Shown here: piece after piece, positions 1 through 7,773 of the stretch
Layout of the letters: each line of letters starts with the position of its first letter
How positions within the stretch are numbered: position 1 is the stretch's first letter
NCBI GenBank assembly: GCA_913055825.1
Contig: CAJXKB010000028.1
Span: 1 to 35,686 of the forward strand
Origin: an uncultured Bacteroidota bacterium
GTDB taxonomy: Bacteria > Bacteroidota > Bacteroidia > Bacteroidales > F082
Direction of reading: 5' to 3'
Length of the DNA: 35,686 nucleotides
The notes under the pieces: model-generated
Database searches by the model: none
What the model was told of the DNA's origin: nothing
Seen by the model: the letters and a program-made list of their open reading frames with translations, nothing else
Translations under genes and position numbers: made by a program

Positions 1-420
<420 letters not shown>

Positions 421-487
421 TTTTTATACAATTCACTTTACCCGTTCTATTAGTAAAATATGCTTTCTTTCTTTTTTATGTCAAGAC

Positions 488-576
488 AAGTTTAAAGTTT
501 AAAGGATAAAGTTCAAAGTTTAAAGAAACTCAAGACTCAGAACTCCAAACTCTAAACTCAGAACTCTAAACTCAAG
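488..576. repeat. Short tandem repeats in the 23S-5S spacer
   Basis: The spacer between 23S and 5S holds two blocks of simple repeats. The first has three copies of AAGTTTAAAG (488-497, 495-504, 516-525). The second (about 527-575) repeats AACTC/AAACTC units with a ~14-base period, such as AACTCTAAACTCAG followed by AACTCTAAACTCAAG. The two blocks use a similar vocabulary on opposite strands (TTTAAAG against CTCTAAA). No function can be assigned. Confidence 0.7.
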
Positions 577-582
577 ATCTTA

Positions 583-692
<110 letters not shown>

Positions 693-700
693 TTTTTAAA

Positions 701-731
701 GCTCCAGCACACCGTGTTGGAGCTTTTTTTT
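701..731 (+). terminator. Rho-independent terminator of the rRNA operon
   Basis: GCTCCAGCAC (701-710), loop ACC, then GTGTTGGAGC (714-723) form a 10-bp stem with one G-U pair, followed by a run of T residues. It sits 8 nt after 5S. The plus-strand ORF that starts inside this hairpin is very unlikely to be a gene, and the stretch from 732 to 978 shows nothing else. Confidence 0.93.
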
Positions 732-978
732 GCCTTTTGGTTTCTGTTTATATTTATTCAGGGGGAAATGTATTTCTGTTTTGTAAATATAGGATATAAT
801 TACCGAAGCCAGCTTGCAGCAGAAAGGCAAATGATACACCATCTTTTGAACTTAAAATCACTTGATATAAACTGTTATACCTTCTTGATTATCAGTACCA
901 AACCTTATACAGTATTGACTTCCTGTGATATTAATCTTAGGTTGAACTGAGGTTATTAGCCTTGTATTTTGATGTGAT

Positions 979-1497
979 CTAATACATGGTTGTTTTAAAT
1001 TTTTGTCCCCCTATTGATGCTTCATACATTAAGCCTCCTTTTGGTAGAGTAAACACCAATACTCCATCAGTATATTTCGCATTGGTTGAAATTCCTGATT
1101 GTAAGATTACCGCTGATATCTGGGCTGCAAAGGTGTATCTGTGGTTTACAAAACGATCATATGCAGCCTTATCTTCGAAAAAAATAACTTCAGCATATTT
1201 CTGACCACCAGCCTGTAATCCAATAGTAACCTGAGTCATTTTTACGTCTGCTTTGGGAACATTACCTTTAAAAACAGTTCCTTTTCCTCCTGCACCTCCA
1301 ACAACAAATCCTCCTTTGCCAATTGATGGAAAGATTGCATAACCGTAAGCAGAACTAAAAAATTTACTAATGCCAGGGTCTCTTTTCCGGAATTCTTTAA
1401 TGGCCTTTTTTGATTTGTCCACGTCATGTTTTTGTGCCGACATGGTTAACGAGAAAAATAAAACGAGAACTGCGATAAGTGATGTTTTTGTTTTCAT
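979..1497 (-). CDS. SYLF-domain (Ysc84/DUF500) lipid-binding secreted protein
   Basis: This 172-residue protein begins with a cleavable signal peptide (MKTKTSLIAVLVLFFSLTMSAQ, about 1-22), so it is exported. The rest matches the SYLF/Ysc84 domain: a short helical start, then AYGYAIFPSIGKGG and GGAGGKGTVF (about 50-80), and a glycine-rich, beta-rich C-terminal half. Bacterial SYLF proteins are thought to bind phospholipids; eukaryotic relatives bind phosphoinositides and actin. The length is typical of single-domain bacterial members. It is a single gene, transcribed towards the rRNA operon, with a TATATTTG -7 box 34 nt upstream. The family is well supported; its role in this cell is not known. 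Confidence 0.85.
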   Translation of the reverse strand: MKTKTSLIAVLVLFFSLTMSAQKHDVDKSKKAIKEFRKRDPGISKFFSSAYGYAIFPSIGKGGFVVGGAGGKGTVFKGNVPKADVKMTQVTIGLQAGGQKYAEVIFFEDKAAYDRFVNHRYTFAAQISAVILQSGISTNAKYTDGVLVFTLPKGGLMYEASIGGQKFKTTMY

Positions 1498-1530
1498 ATG
1501 TATAGGGTGTTTAGAATTTATATCGAATTA

Positions 1531-1538
1531 CAAATATA
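1531..1538 (-). promoter_or_regulatory. -7 promoter box of the SYLF gene
   Basis: On the minus strand this reads TATATTTG, an exact match to the Bacteroidota -7 consensus TAnnTTTG. It would place the transcript start roughly 25-30 nt before the start codon. No clear TTG -33 element is seen at the usual spacing. Confidence 0.5.
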
Positions 1539-1662
1539 GCGATTTGGTAATGAATTGACGTTAAGTTTATGAGATTTTAATGATTAATTTGTACATATGG
1601 GTGCGAAAACAGGGTTAATGGCCGGTAATGACTCTTTTGCAATATTTAATTCTTCTTGTTTG

Positions 1663-1849
1663 TGTCTTAGCCCCCTAAACAGTTGGACTCAATTAGTGTA
1701 ATTAAAAACACTAATTTTGTAGTTATGAGCAGCGTAAAAAAACATGGAGTATAGAACGAATAGCTGACCATGCCGAACATATTGCGGAGGCCTCTATTTA
1801 TGCTTTTGAAGGCACAGATGTAAGACATCCGGGTTTGCAGAAAAATTGA
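1663..1849 (+). mobile_element. Remnant of an IS3-like insertion sequence (left end and broken orfA start)
   Basis: The sequence from 1663 starts TG and contains AGCCCCCTAAACAGTTGGAC, which resembles the TG..CCCC..A..GTTGGAC terminal repeats of many IS3-family elements. An ATG follows at 1725 and encodes MSSVKK. After a run of seven A residues (1736-1742) the frame breaks (HGV, stop). One more A would continue the reading as TWSIERIADHAEHI and so on, to a stop at 1847-1849. The joined start MSSVKKTWSIE looks like IS3 OrfA N-termini; the rest does not. No orfB, right end or target duplication is visible. It is probably a decayed fragment. Confidence in the IS assignment is moderate. Confidence 0.4.
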
Positions 1850-1915
1850 TAGGAGTAGAACTAAGTTTATTTGGTCAAATGCTTTGTCCGAATGGGGTTC
1901 TTTTTGATGTTTTAT

Positions 1916-1923
1916 TACTTTTG
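1916..1923 (+). promoter_or_regulatory. -7 promoter box of the gamma-glutamyltransferase gene
   Basis: TACTTTTG matches the Bacteroidota -7 consensus TAnnTTTG and lies 28 nt before the ATG at 1952. A TTTG occurs further upstream (1883-1886), but the spacing is longer than normal for a -33 element. Confidence 0.4.
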
Positions 1924-1951
1924 GTCTTTATAATTCATAAAATATTTAGCG

Positions 1952-3691
1952 ATGATAACTTTTTTTACACCTGGCTCCAGAAGTAATATTTCCAGGATAG
2001 GATTTCTTTTGTTGTTTTTGAGTTTTATTTTTACACAATGCAAGGAAGGTAAAATCAAAGATAATCCTTCTCAATCATCAGGCCTTATTTCTGACAGTGC
2101 AATGGTTGTATGTGCCCGTCCTGAAGCCTCAGCTATCGGAATTCAAATCATGAAAAAGGGAGGAAATGCCTTTGATGCCATGATTGCCACTGATTTGGCA
2201 TTGACCGTATCGTACCCTTTTGCAGGTAATATCGGTGGTGGTGGTTTTATGGTATATCGAACACACGATGGAAAGGTGGGCGCTCTCGATTACCGCGAAA
2301 AAGCTCCCATGGCTGCCAGCCGTAATATGTATCTTGATGCTTCCGGGAATATCATACCTGGAAAAAGTACCCTTGGGGCTATGGCTGTTGGTGTACCTGG
2401 AACTGTAGCGGGTTTGTTTAAAGTGTATAAAAAATTTGGTAGTTTACCATTTAAAGAACTGATCCAACCGGCAATTGATTTGGCAAAAAGAGGCGTGGTG
2501 CTGACCAAAAAACAAGCCCGGCGATTTAATTATTACCGGAAATATTTTGACCAGGTAAACGATCATAAAATAATTTTTGACAAAGAATGGCATGCCGGCG
2601 ATACCATTAAATTTCCGGCTTTGGCCAAAACTTTTGAACGCATCAGGGATAACGGGCGTGATGAGTTTTATAGAGGGAAAACAGCCGACATGATTGCTGC
2701 TTTTGTGCAAAAACATCATGGTATCATCACAAGGGAAGACTTGGCCCGTTATGAAGCCAAATGGCGGAAGCCCATAGTGTTTAACTATAAAAATGCTAAG
2801 ATTATTTCCATGTCGCCTCCCTCAAGTGGCGGGATTTGTGTAGCTGAAATTTTAAATGCTATTGAACCTTTCCCCGTTGCCTCTTATGGCCATAACTCCA
2901 CAAAATATATTCAACTGCTTACCGAGGCTGAACGCAGGGCTTTCGCCGACAGGTCTTTCTTCCTCGGTGATCCCGATTTTGAGAAAATCCCCATTGATAC
3001 ACTCATTTCACCTGCTTACGCAAATAGACGTATGGCTGACTTTTCATGGAAAAAAGCAACCCCCTCATCGACAGTTAAACACGGGAATATTATCGGATAC
3101 GAAAGTATGGAAACTACTCATTACTCGATTGTAGACAAACAGGGTAATGCAATAGCGGTAACTACCACGTTGAACGGAGCTTATGGCTGTAAATTGTATG
3201 TGGGCAAAGGAGGGTTTTTCCTAAATAACGAAATGGATGATTTCAGCTCGAAACCGGGTGTTCCCAATCAGTTTGGACTGGTTGGTGCTGAAGCCAATTC
3301 CATTAAGCCCGAAAAGCGGATGCTTAGCTCGATGACGCCTACTATTGTTGAGAAAAACGGTCAACTTTACATGGTCGTCGGTTCGCCCGGGGGGTCAACC
3401 ATTATTACTTCGGTTGTCCAGGCTTTTTTAAATGTTTATGAATTTGGCATGAGCATGCAGCAGGCAGTTGATATGCCTCGCTTTCACTCACAATGGCTGC
3501 CCGATGATATTAAAATGGAACCGGGAGGATTTAGCCTGGCAGTGCAGGATTCGTTGAAACAACTGGGCTATGCCATCGATACTACCAATGCCCCGGTAAT
3601 CGGAAAAGTTGACGCTATTTTACGCCTGCCTGACGGGAAACTTGAGGGAGGTGCTGACCACAGGGGAGATGATAAAGCTGTTGGATATTAA
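1952..3691 (+). CDS. ggt: Gamma-glutamyltransferase (glutathione hydrolase), lipoprotein form
   Basis: This 579-residue protein is an Ntn-hydrolase that cleaves or transfers the gamma-glutamyl group of glutathione and related compounds outside the cytoplasm. The N-terminus has a hydrophobic signal and a cysteine at residue 30 (FIFTQC), consistent with a lipoprotein, although the lipobox is not ideal. The large-subunit signature AGNIGGGGFMVYRT is present (about 91-105). Self-cleavage before the nucleophile is expected at the TTHYSIVD motif, whose first Thr is residue 388. The small subunit has NGAYG, the SSMTPTI loop and the SPGGSTIIT oxyanion region. The length is normal for the family. It is monocistronic by position: an IS remnant lies upstream and an opposite-strand small gene downstream. 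Family and catalytic residues are clear. Confidence 0.95.
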   Translation: MITFFTPGSRSNISRIGFLLLFLSFIFTQCKEGKIKDNPSQSSGLISDSAMVVCARPEASAIGIQIMKKGGNAFDAMIATDLALTVSYPFAGNIGGGGFMVYRTHDGKVGALDYREKAPMAASRNMYLDASGNIIPGKSTLGAMAVGVPGTVAGLFKVYKKFGSLPFKELIQPAIDLAKRGVVLTKKQARRFNYYRKYFDQVNDHKIIFDKEWHAGDTIKFPALAKTFERIRDNGRDEFYRGKTADMIAAFVQKHHGIITREDLARYEAKWRKPIVFNYKNAKIISMSPPSSGGICVAEILNAIEPFPVASYGHNSTKYIQLLTEAERRAFADRSFFLGDPDFEKIPIDTLISPAYANRRMADFSWKKATPSSTVKHGNIIGYESMETTHYSIVDKQGNAIAVTTTLNGAYGCKLYVGKGGFFLNNEMDDFSSKPGVPNQFGLVGAEANSIKPEKRMLSSMTPTIVEKNGQLYMVVGSPGGSTIITSVVQAFLNVYEFGMSMQQAVDMPRFHSQWLPDDIKMEPGGFSLAVQDSLKQLGYAIDTTNAPVIGKVDAILRLPDGKLEGGADHRGDDKAVGY

Positions 3692-3700
3692 AATCCCAGG

Positions 3701-3829
3701 TTAATACTTAACCTCTTTTTGATATTTATGAATATCATTATAAGCGGCACATTTACTGGTAGTGGTACACGAGCTTGCCGCGAATGCAACAAAAAGTAAA
3801 ACCGAGATAAGGATGAGTGTTTTTTTCAT
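3701..3829 (-). CDS. Small lipoprotein, 42 residues
   Basis: A short minus-strand ORF, ATG at 3829 and TAA at 3701-3703. The peptide starts MKKTLILISVLLFVAFAASS and has a cysteine at residue 21: a basic start, a hydrophobic core and an SC lipoprotein-type cleavage site. The mature part is about 22 residues, rich in Thr, Lys and Tyr, with a second cysteine in the motif KCAAY and a tail NDIHKYQKEVKY. Very small lipoproteins with a C-x-AY motif are familiar in Bacteroidota, but I know no function. It fits between ggt (ends 3691) and ung (starts 3924) and converges with ggt. The ordered signal peptide and good start argue that it is real. Confidence 0.65.
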   Translation of the reverse strand: MKKTLILISVLLFVAFAASSCTTTSKCAAYNDIHKYQKEVKY

Positions 3830-3923
3830 AATTTTACCGTGTTCGTTGTAAACTTTACAAATAAAAGCAGAATTTATACAAATAACAAAAAATTCTTTGT
3901 TTTATTGTTAATCTCTATAAGAA

Positions 3924-4613
3924 ATGACTGATAATGCACCTGATATCGAAGAAAGTTGGAAATTAGCTTTACAGGAAGAGTTTGACGCTGATTATTTCAG
4001 GTCATTAAAAGACTTCTTACACGAGGAAGTTAAAACACAAAGGGTTTTTCCACCCGGAAAACAAATTTTTTCAGCCTTTAACCTGACTCCGCTTACGGCC
4101 GTGAGGGTTGTTATTTTAGGCCAGGATCCTTATCACGGGGTTGGCCAGGCACACGGATTGGCATTTTCTGTGGCTGATGGTGTGGCTGTTCCGCCTTCAC
4201 TCAAAAATATTTATAAGGAATTGCATGATGATCTCGGCATTACCATTCCACAAAAAGGAAACCTGGAGAAATGGGCCCGGGAGGGGGTGTTATTGTTAAA
4301 TGCGACGCTAACGGTACGTGCCGGTCAGCCCGGATCGCACCAAGGCCATGGCTGGGAGATATTTACGGATCAGGTAATTCGGACTATTTCAAATTTGCGT
4401 GCCGGCGTGGTTTTTTTACTTTGGGGCCGTTTTGCACAGGATAAAGCTTTTTTGATTGACACCTCTAAACATTATGTACTCAAAGCAGCGCATCCTTCTC
4501 CTTTCTCGGCCCACAGGGGCTTCCTCGGATGTAAGCATTTTTCAAAAACTAATGAAATTCTAAGACGAAATGGCATGGGTGAAATTGACTGGAACCCCGA
4601 AGGTGGTATGTGA
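3924..4613 (+). CDS. ung: Uracil-DNA glycosylase, family 1
   Basis: This 229-residue cytoplasmic repair enzyme removes uracil from DNA, starting base-excision repair. All key motifs are present: GQDPYHG (66-72) with the water-activating Asp68, the uracil-binding LLLNATLTV (Asn126), GSHQGHGW (137-144), and the DNA-intercalating loop HPSPFSAHRGF (190-200) with His190. The length is normal. The start at 3924 gives a usual N-terminus for the family. The rdgB-type nucleotide-sanitising gene follows 105 nt downstream on the same strand but appears to have its own promoter. Together the two genes limit non-canonical bases in DNA. Confidence 0.97.
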   Translation: MTDNAPDIEESWKLALQEEFDADYFRSLKDFLHEEVKTQRVFPPGKQIFSAFNLTPLTAVRVVILGQDPYHGVGQAHGLAFSVADGVAVPPSLKNIYKELHDDLGITIPQKGNLEKWAREGVLLLNATLTVRAGQPGSHQGHGWEIFTDQVIRTISNLRAGVVFLLWGRFAQDKAFLIDTSKHYVLKAAHPSPFSAHRGFLGCKHFSKTNEILRRNGMGEIDWNPEGGM

Positions 4614-4696
4614 AAATTTTTTATCTGGTTTTCAATTGAAAACATAATTCTAAACCCAAATCCCAATCCACAGGCTTAAAAGTACGTTCATTTGTT

Positions 4697-4704
4697 TACT
4701 TTTG
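4697..4704 (+). promoter_or_regulatory. -7 promoter box of the XTP/dITP pyrophosphatase gene
   Basis: TACTTTTG fits the TAnnTTTG consensus and ends 14 nt before the ATG at 4719, leaving a very short leader. This supports ATG 4719 as the start rather than the TTG at 4692, which lies upstream of this box. No convincing -33 element was found. Confidence 0.45.
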
Positions 4705-4718
4705 ACAAAACTTTGATA

Positions 4719-5306
4719 ATGAAGAAACTTGTTTTTGCCACCAATAATCGACATAAACTATCCGAGCTTAAGCAAATTCTTGGAGAAAATTTCCAGATAC
4801 TGTCTTTGAAAGATTTGGGTTTTAGAGAAGAAATTCCGGAAACCGGAGATACCCTCAAAGAGAACGCTTCTCAAAAATCACATTTTATTTATGAGTGTTA
4901 CGGTTTGGATTGTTTTGCCGATGACACAGGGCTGGAAGTAGATTCCCTCGGTGGTGCACCCGGCGTATATTCGGCCCGTTATGCCGGTGAGAATGCTACC
5001 TATGACGAAAATGTGGAGAAGTTACTTCGCAAACTAAAAGGAGATAGAAGAAGAACAGCCCGTTTTAAAACCGTCATTTCCTTGCTGATTGACGGAAAAG
5101 AGTATTTTTTTGAGGGTAGGGTAGAAGGCGTAATTACGGAAAGTCGCAAGGGTAAGGATGGTTTTGGCTACGACCCTGTTTTTTTGCCAGATGGTTTTGA
5201 TGAAACTTTTGCAGAAATGTCGTCAAACAAAAAAAATCAAATCAGTCATCGTGGCCGAGCAGTTGCTCAATTGGTTTCTTTTCTGAACGATGAAAAATTC
5301 GCATAA
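4719..5306 (+). CDS. rdgB: XTP/dITP diphosphatase (non-canonical purine NTP pyrophosphatase)
   Basis: This HAM1/RdgB-family enzyme hydrolyses XTP, ITP and dITP to monophosphates, keeping deaminated purines out of nucleic acids. I start it at ATG 4719 (MKKLVFATNNRHKLSEL), giving 195 residues; the frame is open back to a TTG at 4692, but the conserved family N-terminus begins at MKK. Motifs seen are the substrate loop FATNNRHK (5-12), FADDTGLEVDSLGGAPGVYSARYAG, and the C-terminal GFGYDPVFLPDG and MSSNKKNQISHRGRA. The length is normal. It lies downstream of ung on the same strand. Confidence 0.95.
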   Translation: MKKLVFATNNRHKLSELKQILGENFQILSLKDLGFREEIPETGDTLKENASQKSHFIYECYGLDCFADDTGLEVDSLGGAPGVYSARYAGENATYDENVEKLLRKLKGDRRRTARFKTVISLLIDGKEYFFEGRVEGVITESRKGKDGFGYDPVFLPDGFDETFAEMSSNKKNQISHRGRAVAQLVSFLNDEKFA

Positions 5307-5347
5307 AACCCTATCTTAATGGTCTGATTTTTAATTCGGAAAAGAAT

Positions 5348-7642
5348 TTAATGAGATAAAAATTCCTCAATCAGTTTATAGAATTCCACTTTGCTGAAAG
5401 GTTTTGAAATAAAAGCATCACAACCTGCCGCTTCTGCTTTTTCATGATCTGCCTCGGTAGAATAGGCGGTTTGTGCAATAATGGGCAAATCAGGACGTTT
5501 TTGTTTAATTTTTTCAGTGGCTTCAAACCCGCTCATTCCGGGCATCTTTAAGTCCATTAAAACCAATTTTATTTCGGGATGATTTTTGCAAAAATCAATG
5601 GCTTCCAGGCCGTTGGTGGCATGATATACGTCAATGGGATATGCTGATTTACGTAACAAAATCTCAATAAACTGGTAATTTACTTCTTCATCTTCAACCA
5701 CAAGGACAATGAGGCTCGATTTCTTTTGGGTTTTTCCTTCTTTAGTGATTTTATTTGTCGCTTTGTAAGGAATTTCCACATAAAACGTGGCCCCTTTCCC
5801 TTTCTCTGACTCCACACGAATACTACCGCCGAGAAGTTTTGCATTTTCGCGGGCAATGGAGAGCCCTAATCCCAGTCCGCCTGTTTTTTGAGATATTTCT
5901 TTTTCTTCCTGGGAGAAACGATCGAATATCTTCTCCATCATCTCTTTTCTAATACCAATGCCCGTATCTTTTACATAGAACTCTAATCTCTTCCCCAAAC
6001 GTTGTAAACCCAATTCTACATAGCCGTCGTAAGTGAATTTAAGTGCATTTTCCAACAGGTTGCCCATGATTTTCAGCAACTTGCTCTCATCGGTAAGAAC
6101 CATGGACTCTTCAGGGTTCAGGCTGTTTTTCAAGTAAAGGTGTAAACCCGATTCGCGGGCTTTTAAATCATAAATACTGAAAAGTTCCATCATTAAATCA
6201 GTGAGTAACACTTCGCTTTCCATTGCCTTAACTTGTTGGGTCTGAAGTTTTGAAATTTCCAGAATATCATCAATTATTCGCAAGAGTTGCTTGCTGCTGT
6301 TTACCACTATATTCGAATAATTTTTTCTTTCATCTGCAGTTAGGTCTTCCTGGTTTATCAAATTTGAGAACCCCATAATTCCATTCATGGGTGTCCTTAT
6401 TTCGTGGGAAAGGTTAGCTAAAAACTCTGATTTTAAACGGTCGCTTTCTTCGGCTTTTTCTTTGGCATTAATTAACTCACGGGTCATCTTTACTTGTTCG
6501 GTAATGTCTTGCTGAATGCCAATAAGTCGGCGTGTTGTCCCATCTTTATTTTCAATATATTTGCTAATGCTGTGCAATATCCATTTGCTTCCATTTTTAC
6601 GAAACATTTTAACTTTCAGGTCGAAACCTTTTTTTTCTGCAATGGCCTGATTAATGGCCCGGTCAATTTTATTCAGTTCATCGGGATGTGTGAAGTTGTC
6701 AAAAAGGTCACGGCTGGGCTCAACTTCGCCGGGTAGTAAACCAAATTGTTTAAAAGATTGGTCAGACCAGAATAATTTATTGTTTATCAAATCCAAGTCC
6801 CAGCTGCCTATATTGCCGGCTTCCTGTGCAAGTGAAAAGCTCTCGTTGCTTTTGCGGAGCTCATCTTCCATTTTTTTACGTTCGGTAATATCATTATTTA
6901 CCGATAGAATTCCCATACGTCCGTCGGGTAGTTTAATGCGTGCATCAATTAGCTCGGCATATTGCAGTTTACCACCTTTCCTAACGTTAATTACTTCCTG
7001 GCGAAGGGTTTCACCGGCCAATATCCGTTTTAGGTCTTTCTGGATTCGTTCTTCATCTTCTTCGGGTGCCAGAATTCGGATGTTTTTGCCCACCAATTCT
7101 TCTTTGGTGTAACCTGATAAACGGCAAACAGTTTCATTTACCTCTATAATGTTTCCCTGGGCATCTTCTAAAATTAATCCGGCAGGCGAGAGCGCAAAAA
7201 GATTGCGGTAATATTCGGCACTATTGTGCAACGATTCTTCTGTTTTGAGTTTTTCCTTTTCAATATTTTTGACTTTTATGGCCCGTCTGATTGACATTCC
7301 CAACCGGTCAAGATGTTCTTTAATAATGTAATCATCAGCCCCTTCAATCATGCATTCCACGGCAGTGGTTTCGTTAAGTGAGCCTGTTACAATGATAAAT
7401 GGCAGCAGGGGGAAATTGGTATTCCTGTATTTTAAAGCGCTCATGCCGTTATAGGTAGGAAGCAAATAGTCCGAAATAATGATGTTATATTGCTTTTGCT
7501 GCAGTGCGGCGATATAGTCGGTTTCATTATCTACACAATCTATTTCGAAGCTTTTGAGTTGTTTCGATAATGCACGTGTCAACAACTCCTCGTCAGCTTT
7601 GTTATCTTCAATGAGTAAGATGTCGGTTTCGATGGTTTTCAT
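5348..7642 (-). CDS. Hybrid sensor kinase: receiver-PAS-PAS-HisKA-HATPase-receiver
   Basis: This 764-residue cytoplasmic protein has no membrane segment. Domains in order: receiver (about 5-125; phospho-acceptor Asp58 in IISDYLLP, Lys108), PAS (about 140-257), PAS_3-like (about 265-388), HisKA with His413 (FLANLSHEIRTPMNG), HATPase_c (N box ENALKF near 531; DTGIGI near 559; GGLGLGLSI near 588) and a second receiver (about 644-762; Asp697 in VLMDLKMPG, Lys747). All catalytic residues are intact. The N-terminal receiver suggests it takes phosphate or a conformational signal from another protein before acting as a kinase. It lies downstream of a PAS/GAF sensor that has no kinase domain, but 131 nt separate them and a -7 box lies in that gap. 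No DNA-binding output is present. Confidence 0.93.
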   Translation of the reverse strand: MKTIETDILLIEDNKADEELLTRALSKQLKSFEIDCVDNETDYIAALQQKQYNIIISDYLLPTYNGMSALKYRNTNFPLLPFIIVTGSLNETTAVECMIEGADDYIIKEHLDRLGMSIRRAIKVKNIEKEKLKTEESLHNSAEYYRNLFALSPAGLILEDAQGNIIEVNETVCRLSGYTKEELVGKNIRILAPEEDEERIQKDLKRILAGETLRQEVINVRKGGKLQYAELIDARIKLPDGRMGILSVNNDITERKKMEDELRKSNESFSLAQEAGNIGSWDLDLINNKLFWSDQSFKQFGLLPGEVEPSRDLFDNFTHPDELNKIDRAINQAIAEKKGFDLKVKMFRKNGSKWILHSISKYIENKDGTTRRLIGIQQDITEQVKMTRELINAKEKAEESDRLKSEFLANLSHEIRTPMNGIMGFSNLINQEDLTADERKNYSNIVVNSSKQLLRIIDDILEISKLQTQQVKAMESEVLLTDLMMELFSIYDLKARESGLHLYLKNSLNPEESMVLTDESKLLKIMGNLLENALKFTYDGYVELGLQRLGKRLEFYVKDTGIGIRKEMMEKIFDRFSQEEKEISQKTGGLGLGLSIARENAKLLGGSIRVESEKGKGATFYVEIPYKATNKITKEGKTQKKSSLIVLVVEDEEVNYQFIEILLRKSAYPIDVYHATNGLEAIDFCKNHPEIKLVLMDLKMPGMSGFEATEKIKQKRPDLPIIAQTAYSTEADHEKAEAAGCDAFISKPFSKVEFYKLIEEFLSH

Positions 7643-7704
7643 GTCGTAATACTAAGTATTTGATAGTATATTGAGTAAATTGACTGTTCGGGTTGAATCT
7701 GGTG

Positions 7705-7712
7705 CAAAGATA
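7705..7712 (-). promoter_or_regulatory. -7 promoter box of the hybrid kinase gene
   Basis: The minus strand reads TATCTTTG, a perfect TAnnTTTG, 62 nt upstream of the hybrid kinase start codon and within the gap after the PAS/GAF sensor gene. It suggests that the kinase can be transcribed on its own. No clear -33 TTG was found. Confidence 0.45.
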
Positions 7713-7773
7713 CAATAAATAAATGCTCGGATTTATTCGGATGGAATTTACTCATCAAATTTCCTATGACCAG

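Noticed and set aside
714-950. Plus-strand 78-codon ORF after 5S rRNA
   Set aside because: It starts inside the rRNA terminator hairpin and its protein has no recognisable features.
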